Shown: positions 8,962-17,477 of the stretch, in pieces
Layout: each line of letters starts with the position of its first letter
Position numbering within the stretch: the first letter of the stretch is position 1
Source: Rhodobacter sp. SGA-6-6
GTDB taxonomy: Bacteria > Pseudomonadota > Alphaproteobacteria > Rhodobacterales > Rhodobacteraceae
Assembly (NCBI RefSeq): GCF_011043545.1
Contig: NZ_JAAKGP010000001.1
Location: forward strand, 62,001 to 126,000
DNA length: 64,000 nucleotides
Direction: 5' to 3'
Notes under the pieces: generated by a model
What the model saw: only the letters and a program-made list of their open reading frames with translations
The model's database searches: none
What the model was told of the DNA's origin: nothing
Program-made: the position numbers and the translations under genes

Positions 8962-9267
8962 ATGCTTGGCGGACGCCCGATGCAGGACTGGGTCGAGGAT
9001 TATCGGCGCAGCCACATGAACCGCTGGAACCAGCTGACCCACAGCATCGGCATCCCGATGATCGTGATCTCGCTGGCGCTGTTCCTGCTGTCCCCTTTCA
9101 TCTCCGGCCTCTGGCCCTGGGCACTGGCCCTGTTCGTCGTCGGCTGGGCGCTGCAATTCATCGGCCATGCCATCGAGGGCAAACCGCCCGAGTTCTTCCG
9201 CGACTGGCGCTTCCTGCTGGTCGGCACCCGCTGGTGGTGGGCCAAGGTGACCGGCAAGATAAGATAA
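8962..9267 (+). CDS. Mpo1-like (DUF962) membrane protein
   Basis: 101 residues. The motif HMNRWNQLTHSIGIP near the N-terminus and FIGHAIEGKPP later match the DUF962/Mpo1 family; yeast Mpo1 is an iron-dependent dioxygenase that shortens 2-hydroxy fatty acids, with the paired His residues binding iron. Two membrane helices lie at about residues 30-48 and 52-70. GGGAGGAGA precedes the ATG. Enzymatic activity of the bacterial members is inferred. Confidence 0.85.
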   Translation: MLGGRPMQDWVEDYRRSHMNRWNQLTHSIGIPMIVISLALFLLSPFISGLWPWALALFVVGWALQFIGHAIEGKPPEFFRDWRFLLVGTRWWWAKVTGKIR

Positions 9268-9296
9268 GGGCCGCCCCTGCGGAGCGGCCCCGGTTC
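9268..9296 (+). terminator. Terminator after the Mpo1-like gene
   Basis: Stem GGGCCGC/GCGGCCC with a 9 nt loop begins at the TAA stop of the Mpo1-like gene and is followed by a weak T-rich tail (GGTTCTTTC). Confidence 0.7.
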
Positions 9297-9319
9297 TTTC
9301 CCGTGTCCTGCAACGAACG

Positions 9320-11818
9320 TCAGCCGTCCACCCGGATGCGGGCGTTGGTCGGGTCGAAGGGGCTGTCCTCGGTCACCACCGCGTCCCATTCCTTCAGCTG
9401 GATCTTCACCTTCAGCTTCGTGCCCGGTTCGGCCAGGTCGGGGCGGACATAGCCCATGCCGATCTGCTTGCCGAAGGCCACCGAATACCCGCCCGAGGTC
9501 AGCCGGCCGATCTTCTGGCCGTCATGGATCAGCGCCTCCTTGCCCCAGGGATCGGTGTCCGAAGGCCCGTCGATCAGCAGCGTCACGCATTTGGCGCGGA
9601 TGCCGGTCTCCAGCATCTTCGCCTTGCCGCGGAAGTCTTTCGACAGGTCGACGAAGCGATCCAGCGCGGCCTCCAGCGGGGTGGCGTCGCGGCCGAGTTC
9701 GTTGCCGAAGGCGCGGTAGCTTTTCTCCTGCCGCAGCCAGTTCTGCGCCCGGGCGCCGACGGGTTTCAGCCCGTGCTTCTCACCCACAGACCAGATCAGG
9801 TCCCAGAGGTAGCGGCCGAATTCGATCGGGTAGTGCAGTTCCCAGCCGAGTTCGCCGGTATAGGCCACCCGGATCGCCCGGACCGGGCACATGCCCAGTT
9901 CGATGTCGCGGTAGCTGAGCCAGGGGAAGCGCTTGTTGCCCAGCACGGTCGCCGGATCGCGATCCTTGACGATGTCCTTGAGCAGGGCGCGGGCATTCGG
10001 ACCGGCCAGCGCATAGACGCCCCATTGCGTGGTGATGTCGTGGATCTCGATATGGCCGCCGCCATCCGCCATCCAGTCGTCGGCGCATTTTTGCAGGAAA
10101 TCATAGTCATAGGCCGTCCAGGCCCCGGCCGAGATCAGGTAGTATTCGTCCTGTTTCAGCCGGACGATGGTGTATTCCGTCCGCGTGGTGCCATGCTCGG
10201 TCAGGGCATAGGTCAGGTTGATCCGGCCCACGTTCGGCAGCTTGTTGCAGGTGAAATGGTCGAGGAAGGCCGTCGCCCCCGGCCCGCGCAGCAGGTGCTT
10301 GGTGAAGGCGGAGGCGTCGATGATGCCTACGGTGTTCCTGACCGCCTCGGCTTCGGCCTTGGCATAGGGCCACCAGGCGCCGCGGCGGAAGCTGCGGCTG
10401 TCATGGTCGAAATTCGCCGGCGCATCCTTGGGCCCGTAGTAGTTCGGCCGTTCCCAGCCGTTCACCTGCCCCATCTGCGCGCCCATGCCGATCTGGCGGT
10501 CATAGGCCGGCGCGGTGCGCAGCGGCCGGCAGGCTTCGCGCTCCTCGTCCGGATGGTGCAGGATGAAGACGTGGTTGTAGCATTCCTCGTTCTTCCGCGC
10601 CGCATATTCCGTGGTCATCCACGACCCGTAGCGTTTCGGGTCCAGGGAGGCCATGTCGATCTCGGCCTCGCCTTCCGTCATCAGCTGGGCCAGGTAATGG
10701 CCGGTGCCGCCCGCCGCGGTGATGCCGAAGCTGAACCCTTCCGCCAGCCACATGTTGCGCAGGCCCGGGGCCGGGCCGACCAGCGGGTTGCCGTCGGGGG
10801 TGTAGCAGATCGGGCCGTTGAAATCGTCCTTCAGCCCCACGGTCTCGGAGGACGGCAGTCGATGGATCATCGACATGTATTCCGCCTCGATCCGTTCAAG
10901 GTCCAGCGGGAACAGGTCGGCGCGGAAGCTGTCGGGCACTTCATACTCGAACCGCGCCGGGGCGCCGTATTCGTAAGGCCCCAGAATCCAGCCGCCGCGT
11001 TCTTCCCGGACATACCACTTGGCATCGGCATCGCGCAGGACCGGATGCTCCGGGTGGTTTTTCCGATATTCCACCAGCATCGGGTCCGGCTCGGTGACGA
11101 TATACTGGTGCTCCACCGGGATCGCCGGGATCTTGATCCCCAACAGCCGCGCCGTGCGCTGCGCGTGGTTGCCGGTGGCGGTCACCACATGCTCGGCATG
11201 GATCTCGTATTTCTCCTCGGACGGAACCAGCATCCCGCCCTTCTCCTCCATCCGCATCACCGAGACGATCCACTCGCTGCCGGTCCAGCGATAGGCATCG
11301 ACCTGGATCTTCCGCTCGATGGTCACGCCGCGCTGGCGGGCGCCCTTGGCCATGGCCTGGGTCACATCGGCCGGGTTGATATAGCCGTCCTGCGGGTGGA
11401 ACAGCGCGCCCACAAGGTCCTCGGTCCGCACCAGCGGCCAGCGCTCCTTGATCTGCGCCGGGGTCAGGAATTCATGGTAGACCCCGGCGGTTTCCGCCAC
11501 CGAGGAATACAGCATGTATTCGTCCATCCGCTCCTGCCGCTGCGCCATCCGCAGGTTGCCGACGACGTAGAAGCCCGCGTTCAGCCCGGTCTCGGCCTCC
11601 AGCCCCTTGTAGAAATCCACCGAATACTTGTGGATGTGGGTGGTGGCGTAAGACATGTTGAACAGCGGCAGCAGCCCCGCGGCGTGCCAGGTGGAGCCCG
11701 AGGTCAGCTCGTCGCGCTCCACCAGCATGGTGTCCCAGCCGGCCTTCGCCAGGTGATAGGCGATCCCCGTGCCCACGGCACCCCCGCCCACCACCAGCGC
11801 CTTCACATGCGTCTTCAT
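9320..11818 (-). CDS. Dimethylglycine dehydrogenase-like FAD oxidoreductase with GcvT domain
   Basis: 832 residues in the two-part layout of dimethylglycine/sarcosine dehydrogenases: an N-terminal FAD-binding DAO domain (GGGAVGTG at 11-18; STWHAAG at 42-48, where His45 is the expected covalent FAD attachment residue) of about 370 residues, then a linking domain and a C-terminal aminomethyltransferase (GcvT) fold that hands the one-carbon unit to tetrahydrofolate (YTGELGWELH, ARAQNWLRQEKSYRAFG, GLTSGG-like RLTSGGYS). It would oxidise an N-methyl amine from betaine or carnitine breakdown. No other betaine genes are nearby, so the exact substrate is open. A 162 nt divergent promoter region lies upstream. 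Confidence 0.88.
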   Translation of the reverse strand: MKTHVKALVVGGGAVGTGIAYHLAKAGWDTMLVERDELTSGSTWHAAGLLPLFNMSYATTHIHKYSVDFYKGLEAETGLNAGFYVVGNLRMAQRQERMDEYMLYSSVAETAGVYHEFLTPAQIKERWPLVRTEDLVGALFHPQDGYINPADVTQAMAKGARQRGVTIERKIQVDAYRWTGSEWIVSVMRMEEKGGMLVPSEEKYEIHAEHVVTATGNHAQRTARLLGIKIPAIPVEHQYIVTEPDPMLVEYRKNHPEHPVLRDADAKWYVREERGGWILGPYEYGAPARFEYEVPDSFRADLFPLDLERIEAEYMSMIHRLPSSETVGLKDDFNGPICYTPDGNPLVGPAPGLRNMWLAEGFSFGITAAGGTGHYLAQLMTEGEAEIDMASLDPKRYGSWMTTEYAARKNEECYNHVFILHHPDEEREACRPLRTAPAYDRQIGMGAQMGQVNGWERPNYYGPKDAPANFDHDSRSFRRGAWWPYAKAEAEAVRNTVGIIDASAFTKHLLRGPGATAFLDHFTCNKLPNVGRINLTYALTEHGTTRTEYTIVRLKQDEYYLISAGAWTAYDYDFLQKCADDWMADGGGHIEIHDITTQWGVYALAGPNARALLKDIVKDRDPATVLGNKRFPWLSYRDIELGMCPVRAIRVAYTGELGWELHYPIEFGRYLWDLIWSVGEKHGLKPVGARAQNWLRQEKSYRAFGNELGRDATPLEAALDRFVDLSKDFRGKAKMLETGIRAKCVTLLIDGPSDTDPWGKEALIHDGQKIGRLTSGGYSVAFGKQIGMGYVRPDLAEPGTKLKVKIQLKEWDAVVTEDSPFDPTNARIRVDG

Positions 11819-11905
11819 CGGACCGACTCCCCGGAAAGTTTCGGCCCATATCTGCCAGAGCGCGCCCCCGCCGGACAAGCCGGCCCGACCCTTCGCATCC
11901 GAAAA

Positions 11906-11924
11906 CGACATGCGCCACATGTCG
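11906..11924. promoter_or_regulatory. Candidate operator: 7 bp dyad in a divergent promoter
   Basis: CGACATG and CATGTCG are perfect inverted repeats separated by 5 nt. The site lies between the dimethylglycine dehydrogenase-like gene (-) and the DUF2946-like/PepSY pair (+). The regulator is unknown. Confidence 0.5.
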
Positions 11925-11980
11925 CAGGCAGGCAAGGCCGCGCTTGACCGCCCGCCCCGTGCGGCTGTAGCGCTGGCGGC

Positions 11981-12373
11981 ATGGCAAGGGGAATGCGACA
12001 GGGCCTGCGGGCCGCGCTGGTCTGGGTGCTGCTTGCGCCCTTCCTGCTGATGTCGCTGCTGCCTGCCGCAGCCATGCCCGCCCGCACCGCCGAGGGCACG
12101 CTGATCATGGTGCTTTGCACCGACGGCGGCCCGGTCGAGATAGTGCTGGACCTGGCCACCGGCCAGCCCGCCGAAAAGGCGCCGCAGGGCAAGACCGGCC
12201 ATTGCGACTGGTCCTGCGGCCAGTTCGCCGCCGATCTGACGCCCGCCCCGCTTGCCGTCCTGACGGCAGTGCTGTCCACGACACGGCTGGCCCCGCCCGC
12301 CCCGCCGCCGGTGCTGGCCGATGCCGCCGCCACCGGCCTGCCGCCCGCCACCGGCCCCCCGCCCGCTGCCTGA
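11981..12373 (+). CDS. Small secreted/membrane protein, DUF2946-like
   Basis: 130 residues: a hydrophobic N-terminus (about residues 10-32, signal or anchor), then LIMVLCTDGGPVEIVLD and a short CDWSCGQ cysteine pair, then a Pro/Ala-rich tail. This resembles DUF2946 proteins, which are found beside TonB receptors and PepSY proteins and are thought to take part in metal handling. It precedes the PepSY gene by 35 nt in the same direction, which fits. An alternative start at the second Met (11993) is possible. Confidence 0.6.
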   Translation: MARGMRQGLRAALVWVLLAPFLLMSLLPAAAMPARTAEGTLIMVLCTDGGPVEIVLDLATGQPAEKAPQGKTGHCDWSCGQFAADLTPAPLAVLTAVLSTTRLAPPAPPPVLADAAATGLPPATGPPPAA

Positions 12374-12408
12374 CGTTTCCCGACGAAACCTCAGACAACG
12401 GAGCAACC

Positions 12409-13812
12409 ATGACCGACACCTTCCGGGGGGCGAGCGCCCCCGCGGCCCCCGCAGCCGCAAGCAAGCTCTATTTCGCCGCCTGGCGCTGGCATTTCTACGC
12501 CGGGCTCTATGTCATCCCCTTCCTGCTGATGCTGGCCGTCACCGGCCTGATCATGCTGTGGATCGCCTTCCTCTCCGGCATCGGCGACGAGCGGATGACC
12601 GTCGCGCCCTCGGGCGCGCCGCTGGCCGTCAGTGCCCTGCAGGCCGCGGCCGAGGCCGCCGTGCCGGGCGGCAAGGCCACGCAATATGTCTCGCCGCTGT
12701 CGCCCGCACATACCGCCGCCTTCGCGGTGGCCGATGGGGAAGCCACCACCGGCGTCACGCTGGACCCCTATACCGGCGCGGTGCTGAACACCTTCCCCTG
12801 GCGGGCCGGGTGGTATGATTTCGCCACCACCCTGCACGGCACGCTGATGCTGGGCACGCTCGGCGACCGGCTGATCGAGGCCGCGGCCAGCCTGGGCCTG
12901 CTGCTCTGCGCCACCGGCCTCTACCTGCACTGGCCCCGCGGCGGCACAGGCTGGGGCCGGGCGCTGAAGGTGCAGGCCTCCGCCCGGGGCCGCGCCTTGT
13001 GGAAATCGCTGCACGGGGTGGTCGGCCTCTGGGTCTCGGCCCTCCTGGTGCTGTTCCTGATCTCGGGCCTCAGCTGGTCCGGGGTCTGGGGCGAGAAGTT
13101 CGTCCAGGCCTGGTCCACCTTCCCGGCCGAGAAATGGGACAACGTGCCGCTGTCCGAGGACCTGCACGCCAGCATGAACCACGGCGCCGCCAAGGAAGTC
13201 CCCTGGGGGCTGGAGCAGACGCCGCTGCCGGAAAGCGGCTCGCTGGCCGGGGCGGCGGCGATAGCCGGGCCGGTGACGCTGGATGCGGTGGCGGGTTTCG
13301 CCGATGCCCTGGGCTTCCGGCACCGCTACCAGATCACCCTGCCGAAGGATGGCACCGGGGTCTGGACCGTCTCGCACGACAGCATGTCGAACGACGGGCC
13401 GGACCCGGCGGCGGACCGCACCCTCCACATCGACCGCCATACCGGCAACGTCCTGGCCGACGTGCGCTATGCCGATTACTCCGCCTATGCCCGGGCGATG
13501 GCCTGGGGCGTCGCCTTCCACGAGGGCGACCTGGGCCTGTGGAACCTCGCGCTGAACACCGGCTTCTGCCTGTCGGTGATCTTCCTTGCCGTCTCGGGGC
13601 TGGTGCTGTGGTGGAAGCGCCGGCCCGCCGGGGCGCTGCGTCTTGCCGCCCCGCCGCGGCCCGAGGACCTGCCCTATGCCAAGGGCGCGCTGCTGATCAT
13701 GCTGGCGCTGTCGATGGCCTTCCCGATGCTGGGGCTGGCGCTGCTGGCGGTGATCGCACTGGACCTTGCGGTGCTGGGTCCGATCCCGGCGCTGAGGCGG
13801 GCGCTGTCCTGA
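12409..13812 (+). CDS. PepSY-associated membrane protein
   Basis: 467 residues. Membrane helices at about 27-50, 155-177, 203-226, 385-405 and two near the C-terminus (426-460) flank two large periplasmic loops, the layout of PepSY_TM (PF03929) proteins such as PiuB. These are associated with iron or siderophore uptake and possibly reduction of ferric chelates. Family-typical stretches are WRWHFYAGLYVIPFLLMLAVTG near the start, LHGTLMLG, WKSLHGVVGLWV and LALNTGFCLSVIFLAVSGLVLWWKRR. GGAG precedes the ATG. There is no TonB receptor in the window. Repeat copy 2 follows. Confidence 0.88.
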   Translation: MTDTFRGASAPAAPAAASKLYFAAWRWHFYAGLYVIPFLLMLAVTGLIMLWIAFLSGIGDERMTVAPSGAPLAVSALQAAAEAAVPGGKATQYVSPLSPAHTAAFAVADGEATTGVTLDPYTGAVLNTFPWRAGWYDFATTLHGTLMLGTLGDRLIEAAASLGLLLCATGLYLHWPRGGTGWGRALKVQASARGRALWKSLHGVVGLWVSALLVLFLISGLSWSGVWGEKFVQAWSTFPAEKWDNVPLSEDLHASMNHGAAKEVPWGLEQTPLPESGSLAGAAAIAGPVTLDAVAGFADALGFRHRYQITLPKDGTGVWTVSHDSMSNDGPDPAADRTLHIDRHTGNVLADVRYADYSAYARAMAWGVAFHEGDLGLWNLALNTGFCLSVIFLAVSGLVLWWKRRPAGALRLAAPPRPEDLPYAKGALLIMLALSMAFPMLGLALLAVIALDLAVLGPIPALRRALS

Positions 13813-13838
13813 CGGCAGGCGTCCAGCGCAGAAGGTTC

Positions 13839-14051
13839 GGCCGGGCGGGAACAGGCGAGGCACTGCCTCGCCCCGCCCGTGCGCAAGGGTTGCACCCGGA
13901 GACGGTGGCAGCATGAACCCCGAGAGGCCAGCGCCCGACCCGGCGGGCGAGAAGCGCCCGCCGAGGGCGGGGCGGGCGCTGGCCGGGTGCTTTGGGCACC
14001 CGGCCGGACAAGGGGAAGCGTTGTGCTGTGGCGAAGGCACGCGCCTTCGCC
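13839..14051 (+). repeat. Four-stem intergenic repeat, copy 2
   Basis: Between convergent PepSY and znuB. Stem III here is CCGGGTGC against GCACCCGG instead of the common GGGCC/GGCCC, so both sides changed together. Stem IV has the CACGCG-type loop. Its right edge is 23 nt from the znuB stop. Confidence 0.9.
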
Positions 14052-14074
14052 ATGGAGGCCAGGCATTCCCGGCC

Positions 14075-14866
14075 TCAGGGCCGCCGCATCCGCCCGAACA
14101 GCGCTGCCGCCGCGAAGACCGCCGCGGCGGCGACCACCATCGACGGCCCGGCGGGCGTGTCCTGCCACAGCGACAGCCGCAGCCCGGCCAGCGCCGAGAC
14201 CGCCCCCACCGCCACCGCACCGAGGGCCATCCCCTCCGGGCTGCGCGCCAGCCCGCGCGCCGCCGCCGCCGGGATGATCAGCATGGCCGAGATCAGCAGC
14301 GCCCCCACCACCTTCAGCGCCACGGCGACCACCAGCGCCAGCGCGATAACCAGCACCAGCCGCTCGCGGGCCGGGCGGATGCCGGCGGAATGGGCGAGGT
14401 CCTCGTTCAGCGTCGAGGCCAGCAGCGCCTGCCAGCGCCAGGCCAGAAGCGCCACGACCGCCGCCGCGCCGCCCCAGATCAGCGCCAGGTCCGCCTTCGA
14501 CACCGCCAGGATGTCGCCGAACAGCCAGGCCGACAGGTCAGTGCGCACCTGCGGCAGGAAGCTGACCGCCACCAGCCCGAAGGCCAGCGCCGAATGCGCC
14601 ATCACCCCCAGCGTGGTGTCCAGCGCCCAGCCCTTTGCCGCCAGCCCGGCCACCGCGACCGCCATCGCCAGTGCCACCACCAGCGTGCCCGCCGCCACCG
14701 GCAGGTCGGTCGCCAGCGCCAGCGCCACGCCGAGGATCGCGGCATGGGCGGTGGCATCGCCGAAATAGGCCATCCGCCGCCAGACCACGAAGGCGCCCAG
14801 GGGGCCGGTGGCCAGCGACAGCCCCACCCCGGCCAGCGCCGCCCGCACCAGGAAATCGTCAAGCAT
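14075..14866 (-). CDS. znuB: Zinc ABC transporter permease
   Basis: 263 residues with about eight membrane helices, ABC-3 family. It forms the inner-membrane channel for zinc delivered by ZnuA and driven by ZnuC. Recognisable stretches are WRRMAYFGDATAHAAILG near the N-terminus and LKVVGALLISAMLIIPAAAAR, both typical of ZnuB. The ATG at 14866 overlaps the end of znuC by 8 nt within a His-codon-rich region; longer upstream frames translate only the reverse-frame His tail and were rejected. Last gene of zur-znuC-znuB. Confidence 0.95.
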   Translation of the reverse strand: MLDDFLVRAALAGVGLSLATGPLGAFVVWRRMAYFGDATAHAAILGVALALATDLPVAAGTLVVALAMAVAVAGLAAKGWALDTTLGVMAHSALAFGLVAVSFLPQVRTDLSAWLFGDILAVSKADLALIWGGAAAVVALLAWRWQALLASTLNEDLAHSAGIRPARERLVLVIALALVVAVALKVVGALLISAMLIIPAAAARGLARSPEGMALGAVAVGAVSALAGLRLSLWQDTPAGPSMVVAAAAVFAAAALFGRMRRP

Positions 14867-15620
14867 GATGGTGGCCGTGATGATCGTGCCCATGATCGTG
14901 ATCATGGACGTGCGGATGGTCGTGGTCGTGCTCGTGGCGATACAACGCCAGCGCGCCTTGCGTCCCCAGCCCGAACAGCGCCCGGTATTCCGGGGCCGAG
15001 GACACCACCTGCGGCGTGCCCTCGCAGCAGACATGGCCGTTCAGGCAGACCACCCGGTCGCTGGCCGCCATCACCACATGCAGGTCGTGGCTGACCATCA
15101 GCACCGCGCAGCCGGTATTGGCCCGCACCTCCTCGATCAGCCGGTAGAACGCCGCCTCGCCGGGCTGGTCCAGCCCCTGCGTCGGCTCGTCCAGCATCAG
15201 CACCTGCGGCCGCGACAGCAGCGCGCGCGCCAGCAGCACCCGCTGCAACTGCCCGCCCGACAGCGCCGCCATCTGCAAGGCTCCGCTGTCCTCCATGCCC
15301 ACCCGGGCCAGCACCTCGGCCGCCTGCGCATCGGTGACGCGCAGCGGCAGCGACAGGAAGCGGCGGACCGTGATCGGCATCGAGCGGTCGATCTGCAACC
15401 GCTGCGGCACATATCCCAGCCGCAGCCCCGGCGCCCGCACCACCTGCCCCCCGGCCGGCGGCAGGATGCCGAGAAGCGCGCGCAGCAGCGTCGACTTGCC
15501 GGACCCGTTCGGCCCGACCACGGTGATGATCTCGCCCGGCCGCACCGCCAGCGAGATGTCGTGCAATATCTCCGCCCCGCCCAGCCGGACGCAGAGATGC
15601 CGCGCCTCGATCAGGTTCAT
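14859..15620 (-). CDS. znuC: Zinc ABC transporter ATPase with His-rich C-terminus
   Basis: 253 residues. Walker A GPNGSGKST at 36-44, signature LSGGQLQ at 120-126, Walker B VLMLDEPT at 140-147, switch His178. It powers zinc uptake with ZnuB and ZnuA. Odd feature: the last 25 residues (229-253) hold 14 histidines in an alternating H-D pattern, suggesting a cytoplasmic zinc-binding tail. The ATG at 15620 overlaps the zur stop by ATGA. Expression should follow Zur. Confidence 0.95.
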   Translation of the reverse strand: MNLIEARHLCVRLGGAEILHDISLAVRPGEIITVVGPNGSGKSTLLRALLGILPPAGGQVVRAPGLRLGYVPQRLQIDRSMPITVRRFLSLPLRVTDAQAAEVLARVGMEDSGALQMAALSGGQLQRVLLARALLSRPQVLMLDEPTQGLDQPGEAAFYRLIEEVRANTGCAVLMVSHDLHVVMAASDRVVCLNGHVCCEGTPQVVSSAPEYRALFGLGTQGALALYRHEHDHDHPHVHDHDHGHDHHGHHHA

Positions 15621-16141
15621 TCCTGCGCCTCCCGGCAGGCGGGGCACAACCCCAAAGCCTCGATGTTCGACCGCTCGACGGTGAAGCCGACCGCGCCCGC
15701 GGCGGCCTCCAGCGCGACGCGGACCGGGGCGGCGGGGGCCTCGGCCACGGCGTCGCAGCCGCGGCAGATCAGGAAGGCGGGGGCATGGGCCTCGCCGGGG
15801 TGCATACAGGCGGTGAAGGCATTCAGCCGGCGGATGCGATGGGCGAAGCCCTGGTCCACCAGGAACTCCAGCGCCCGATAGGCCACCGGCGGCTGGTTGC
15901 CGAAGCCCTCGGCCGCCAGCCGCTGCAGCACGTCATAGGCGCCAAGCGCCTTGTGCTCCTCCAGCAATATCTCCAGCACCCGGCGCCGCACCGGGGTGAA
16001 GCGCGCGCCCTGTTCCGCCGCCAAGGCCTCGGCCCGTTCCAGCACATCCGCCGCGCAATGGCCGTGGTCATGGGTCGAGAAGGCCGCGCCGGGATCGGCG
16101 CAGCCGGGGCAGGTTTCGGCATGGGAATGCGGTGCGGCCAT
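15617..16141 (-). CDS. zur: Zinc uptake regulator, Fur family
   Basis: 174 residues. Winged-helix N-terminal domain (RFTPVRRRVLEILLEE, AYDVLQRLAAEG, PPVAYRALEFLVDQGFAHRI) followed by the metal-binding dimerisation domain with CRGCD and a C-terminal CPAC pair for structural zinc. The N-terminus carries an extra CPGC and several His (HDHGH), which may add zinc affinity. It represses zinc uptake genes when zinc is sufficient. Encoded first in the znuCB operon and divergent from znuA, with the Zur box between them, so it is probably autoregulated. Confidence 0.95.
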   Translation of the reverse strand: MAAPHSHAETCPGCADPGAAFSTHDHGHCAADVLERAEALAAEQGARFTPVRRRVLEILLEEHKALGAYDVLQRLAAEGFGNQPPVAYRALEFLVDQGFAHRIRRLNAFTACMHPGEAHAPAFLICRGCDAVAEAPAAPVRVALEAAAGAVGFTVERSNIEALGLCPACREAQE

Positions 16142-16150
16142 GATCGCCCC

Positions 16151-16177
16151 TTGACACGTTATGATATAACATACATA
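16151..16177 (+). promoter_or_regulatory. znuA promoter with Zur box
   Basis: A perfect -35 hexamer TTGACA at 16151-16156 is followed by the dyad GTTATGATATAAC at 16158-16170, which matches the alphaproteobacterial Zur box (GTTAT-N3-ATAAC), and by TACATA at 16172-16177 as a possible -10. The operator fills the spacer, so bound Zur would block polymerase and could also control zur-znuCB on the other strand. A partial second match, GTTATATCATA, overlaps the first codons of znuA at 16216-16226. Confidence 0.85.
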
Positions 16178-16211
16178 CCCCTCGCCATTCCGACAAGCCC
16201 GGGGTCTTCCG

Positions 16212-17183
16212 ATGCGTTATATCATATCCTTCCTGCTGACCAGCGCCGCAGCGCTTCCCGCCCTCGCCGAGGTGCCCGCGGTGGTGGCCGATACTCCGCC
16301 GGTGCATTCGCTGGCCGCCGCGGTGATGGGCGACCTCGGCACACCGGTGCTGCTTCTGGACCGCGGCGCCTCGCCGCACGGATTCCAGCTGCGGCCCAGC
16401 CAGATGGAATCGGTCGTGGGCGCAGACCTGGTGCTCTGGGTCGGGCCGCAGCTGTCGCCCTGGCTGAAAAAGGCGCTGGCCGCCCGGCCCGAGGGAGCGG
16501 AGGCGCTGGCCCTGCTGGAAGCGCCCGGGACCTACCGGCAGGACTTCGCGGCGCAGGACGAGCATGGTCACGATCATGCGGAAGGCGAGGCGCATGAGCA
16601 CGGCGACCATGACCACGAAGCGGAGCATGATCACGACCACGACGACGCCGAGGGCCATGATCATGTCCACACCGGCCTCGACCCCCATGCTTGGCTCGAC
16701 CCCGAGAACGGCAAGCTCTGGACGCAGGTGATCGCGGCGGAACTGTCGCGGCTGGACCCGGAGAACGCCGCCGCCTATGCCGCCAATGCCGCCGCCGCCG
16801 TGGCCGCCACCGAGGCCGCCGATGCCGAGGCCGCCGCGCTGCTGGCGCCGGTGAAGGACCGGCCCTTCATCGCCTTCCACGACGCCTACGGCTATTTCAC
16901 CGCCCATTACGGCCTGACCGTCGCCGGCACCGTCTCGGCCGGCGATGCCGCCGCCCCCGGCGCCCGGCACCTGGCCGAATTGCAGGAAAAGGCCGGCGCC
17001 GCCGCCTGCCTCTTCCCCGAGGCGCAGCACGACCCCGCGCTGGTCACCCGGCTGGCCGAGGCGACCGGCGCCAAGGTCGGCGGCGCGCTGGACCCCGAGG
17101 GCACGACCTTCGAGCCCGGCCCGGCGCTCTACCCCGAGATGATCGTGACGCTGGCCCGCACCATCGCCGCTTGCAATCCCTAG
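16212..17183 (+). CDS. znuA: Zinc ABC transporter periplasmic binding protein
   Basis: 323 residues. Signal peptide 1-19 (cleavage after ALA). Cluster A-I/ZnuA fold with zinc ligands expected at His32 (TPPVHSL), the HTGLDPHAWLDP region and the FHDAYGYF region. A His/Asp/Glu-rich loop at about 120-152 is typical of ZnuA and absent from manganese-binding relatives. It captures periplasmic zinc for ZnuBC. Controlled by the Zur box just upstream. Repeat copy 3 begins 26 nt after the stop. Confidence 0.96.
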   Translation: MRYIISFLLTSAAALPALAEVPAVVADTPPVHSLAAAVMGDLGTPVLLLDRGASPHGFQLRPSQMESVVGADLVLWVGPQLSPWLKKALAARPEGAEALALLEAPGTYRQDFAAQDEHGHDHAEGEAHEHGDHDHEAEHDHDHDDAEGHDHVHTGLDPHAWLDPENGKLWTQVIAAELSRLDPENAAAYAANAAAAVAATEAADAEAAALLAPVKDRPFIAFHDAYGYFTAHYGLTVAGTVSAGDAAAPGARHLAELQEKAGAAACLFPEAQHDPALVTRLAEATGAKVGGALDPEGTTFEPGPALYPEMIVTLARTIAACNP

Positions 17184-17209
17184 AGCATCCGGCGTTCCCG
17201 CCTGTGCTG

Positions 17210-17420
17210 GCGAAGGCCATCGCCTTCGCCACAGCGCACGGTTTCAACCTGGACCGGACGGGACCACAAGTCCCGGCCAGCGCCCGACCGCCCCTCGGCG
17301 GGCGCTTCTCGCCCGCCCGGGCGGACGCTGGCCTCCCGGGGTCTTGCGTTGCCTTCGTCTCCGGGTGAACCCGCTCGCACGGGCGGGGTGAGGCAATGCC
17401 TCGCCGGTTCCCGCCCGGCC
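17210..17420 (-). repeat. Four-stem intergenic repeat, copy 3
   Basis: Reverse orientation, between co-directional znuA and the HemJ-like gene. Stem IV (GGCGAAGGC/GCCTTCGCC) is next to the znuA stop. Stem III is the GGGAC/GTCCC type. This copy fills most of the 294 nt gap; nothing else is seen in it. Confidence 0.88.
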
Positions 17421-17477
17421 ACCCATCCTTCCCAGACCCCTTGCATCCGCCGCCGCTTTGCGATCAGCCTGCGGCGC

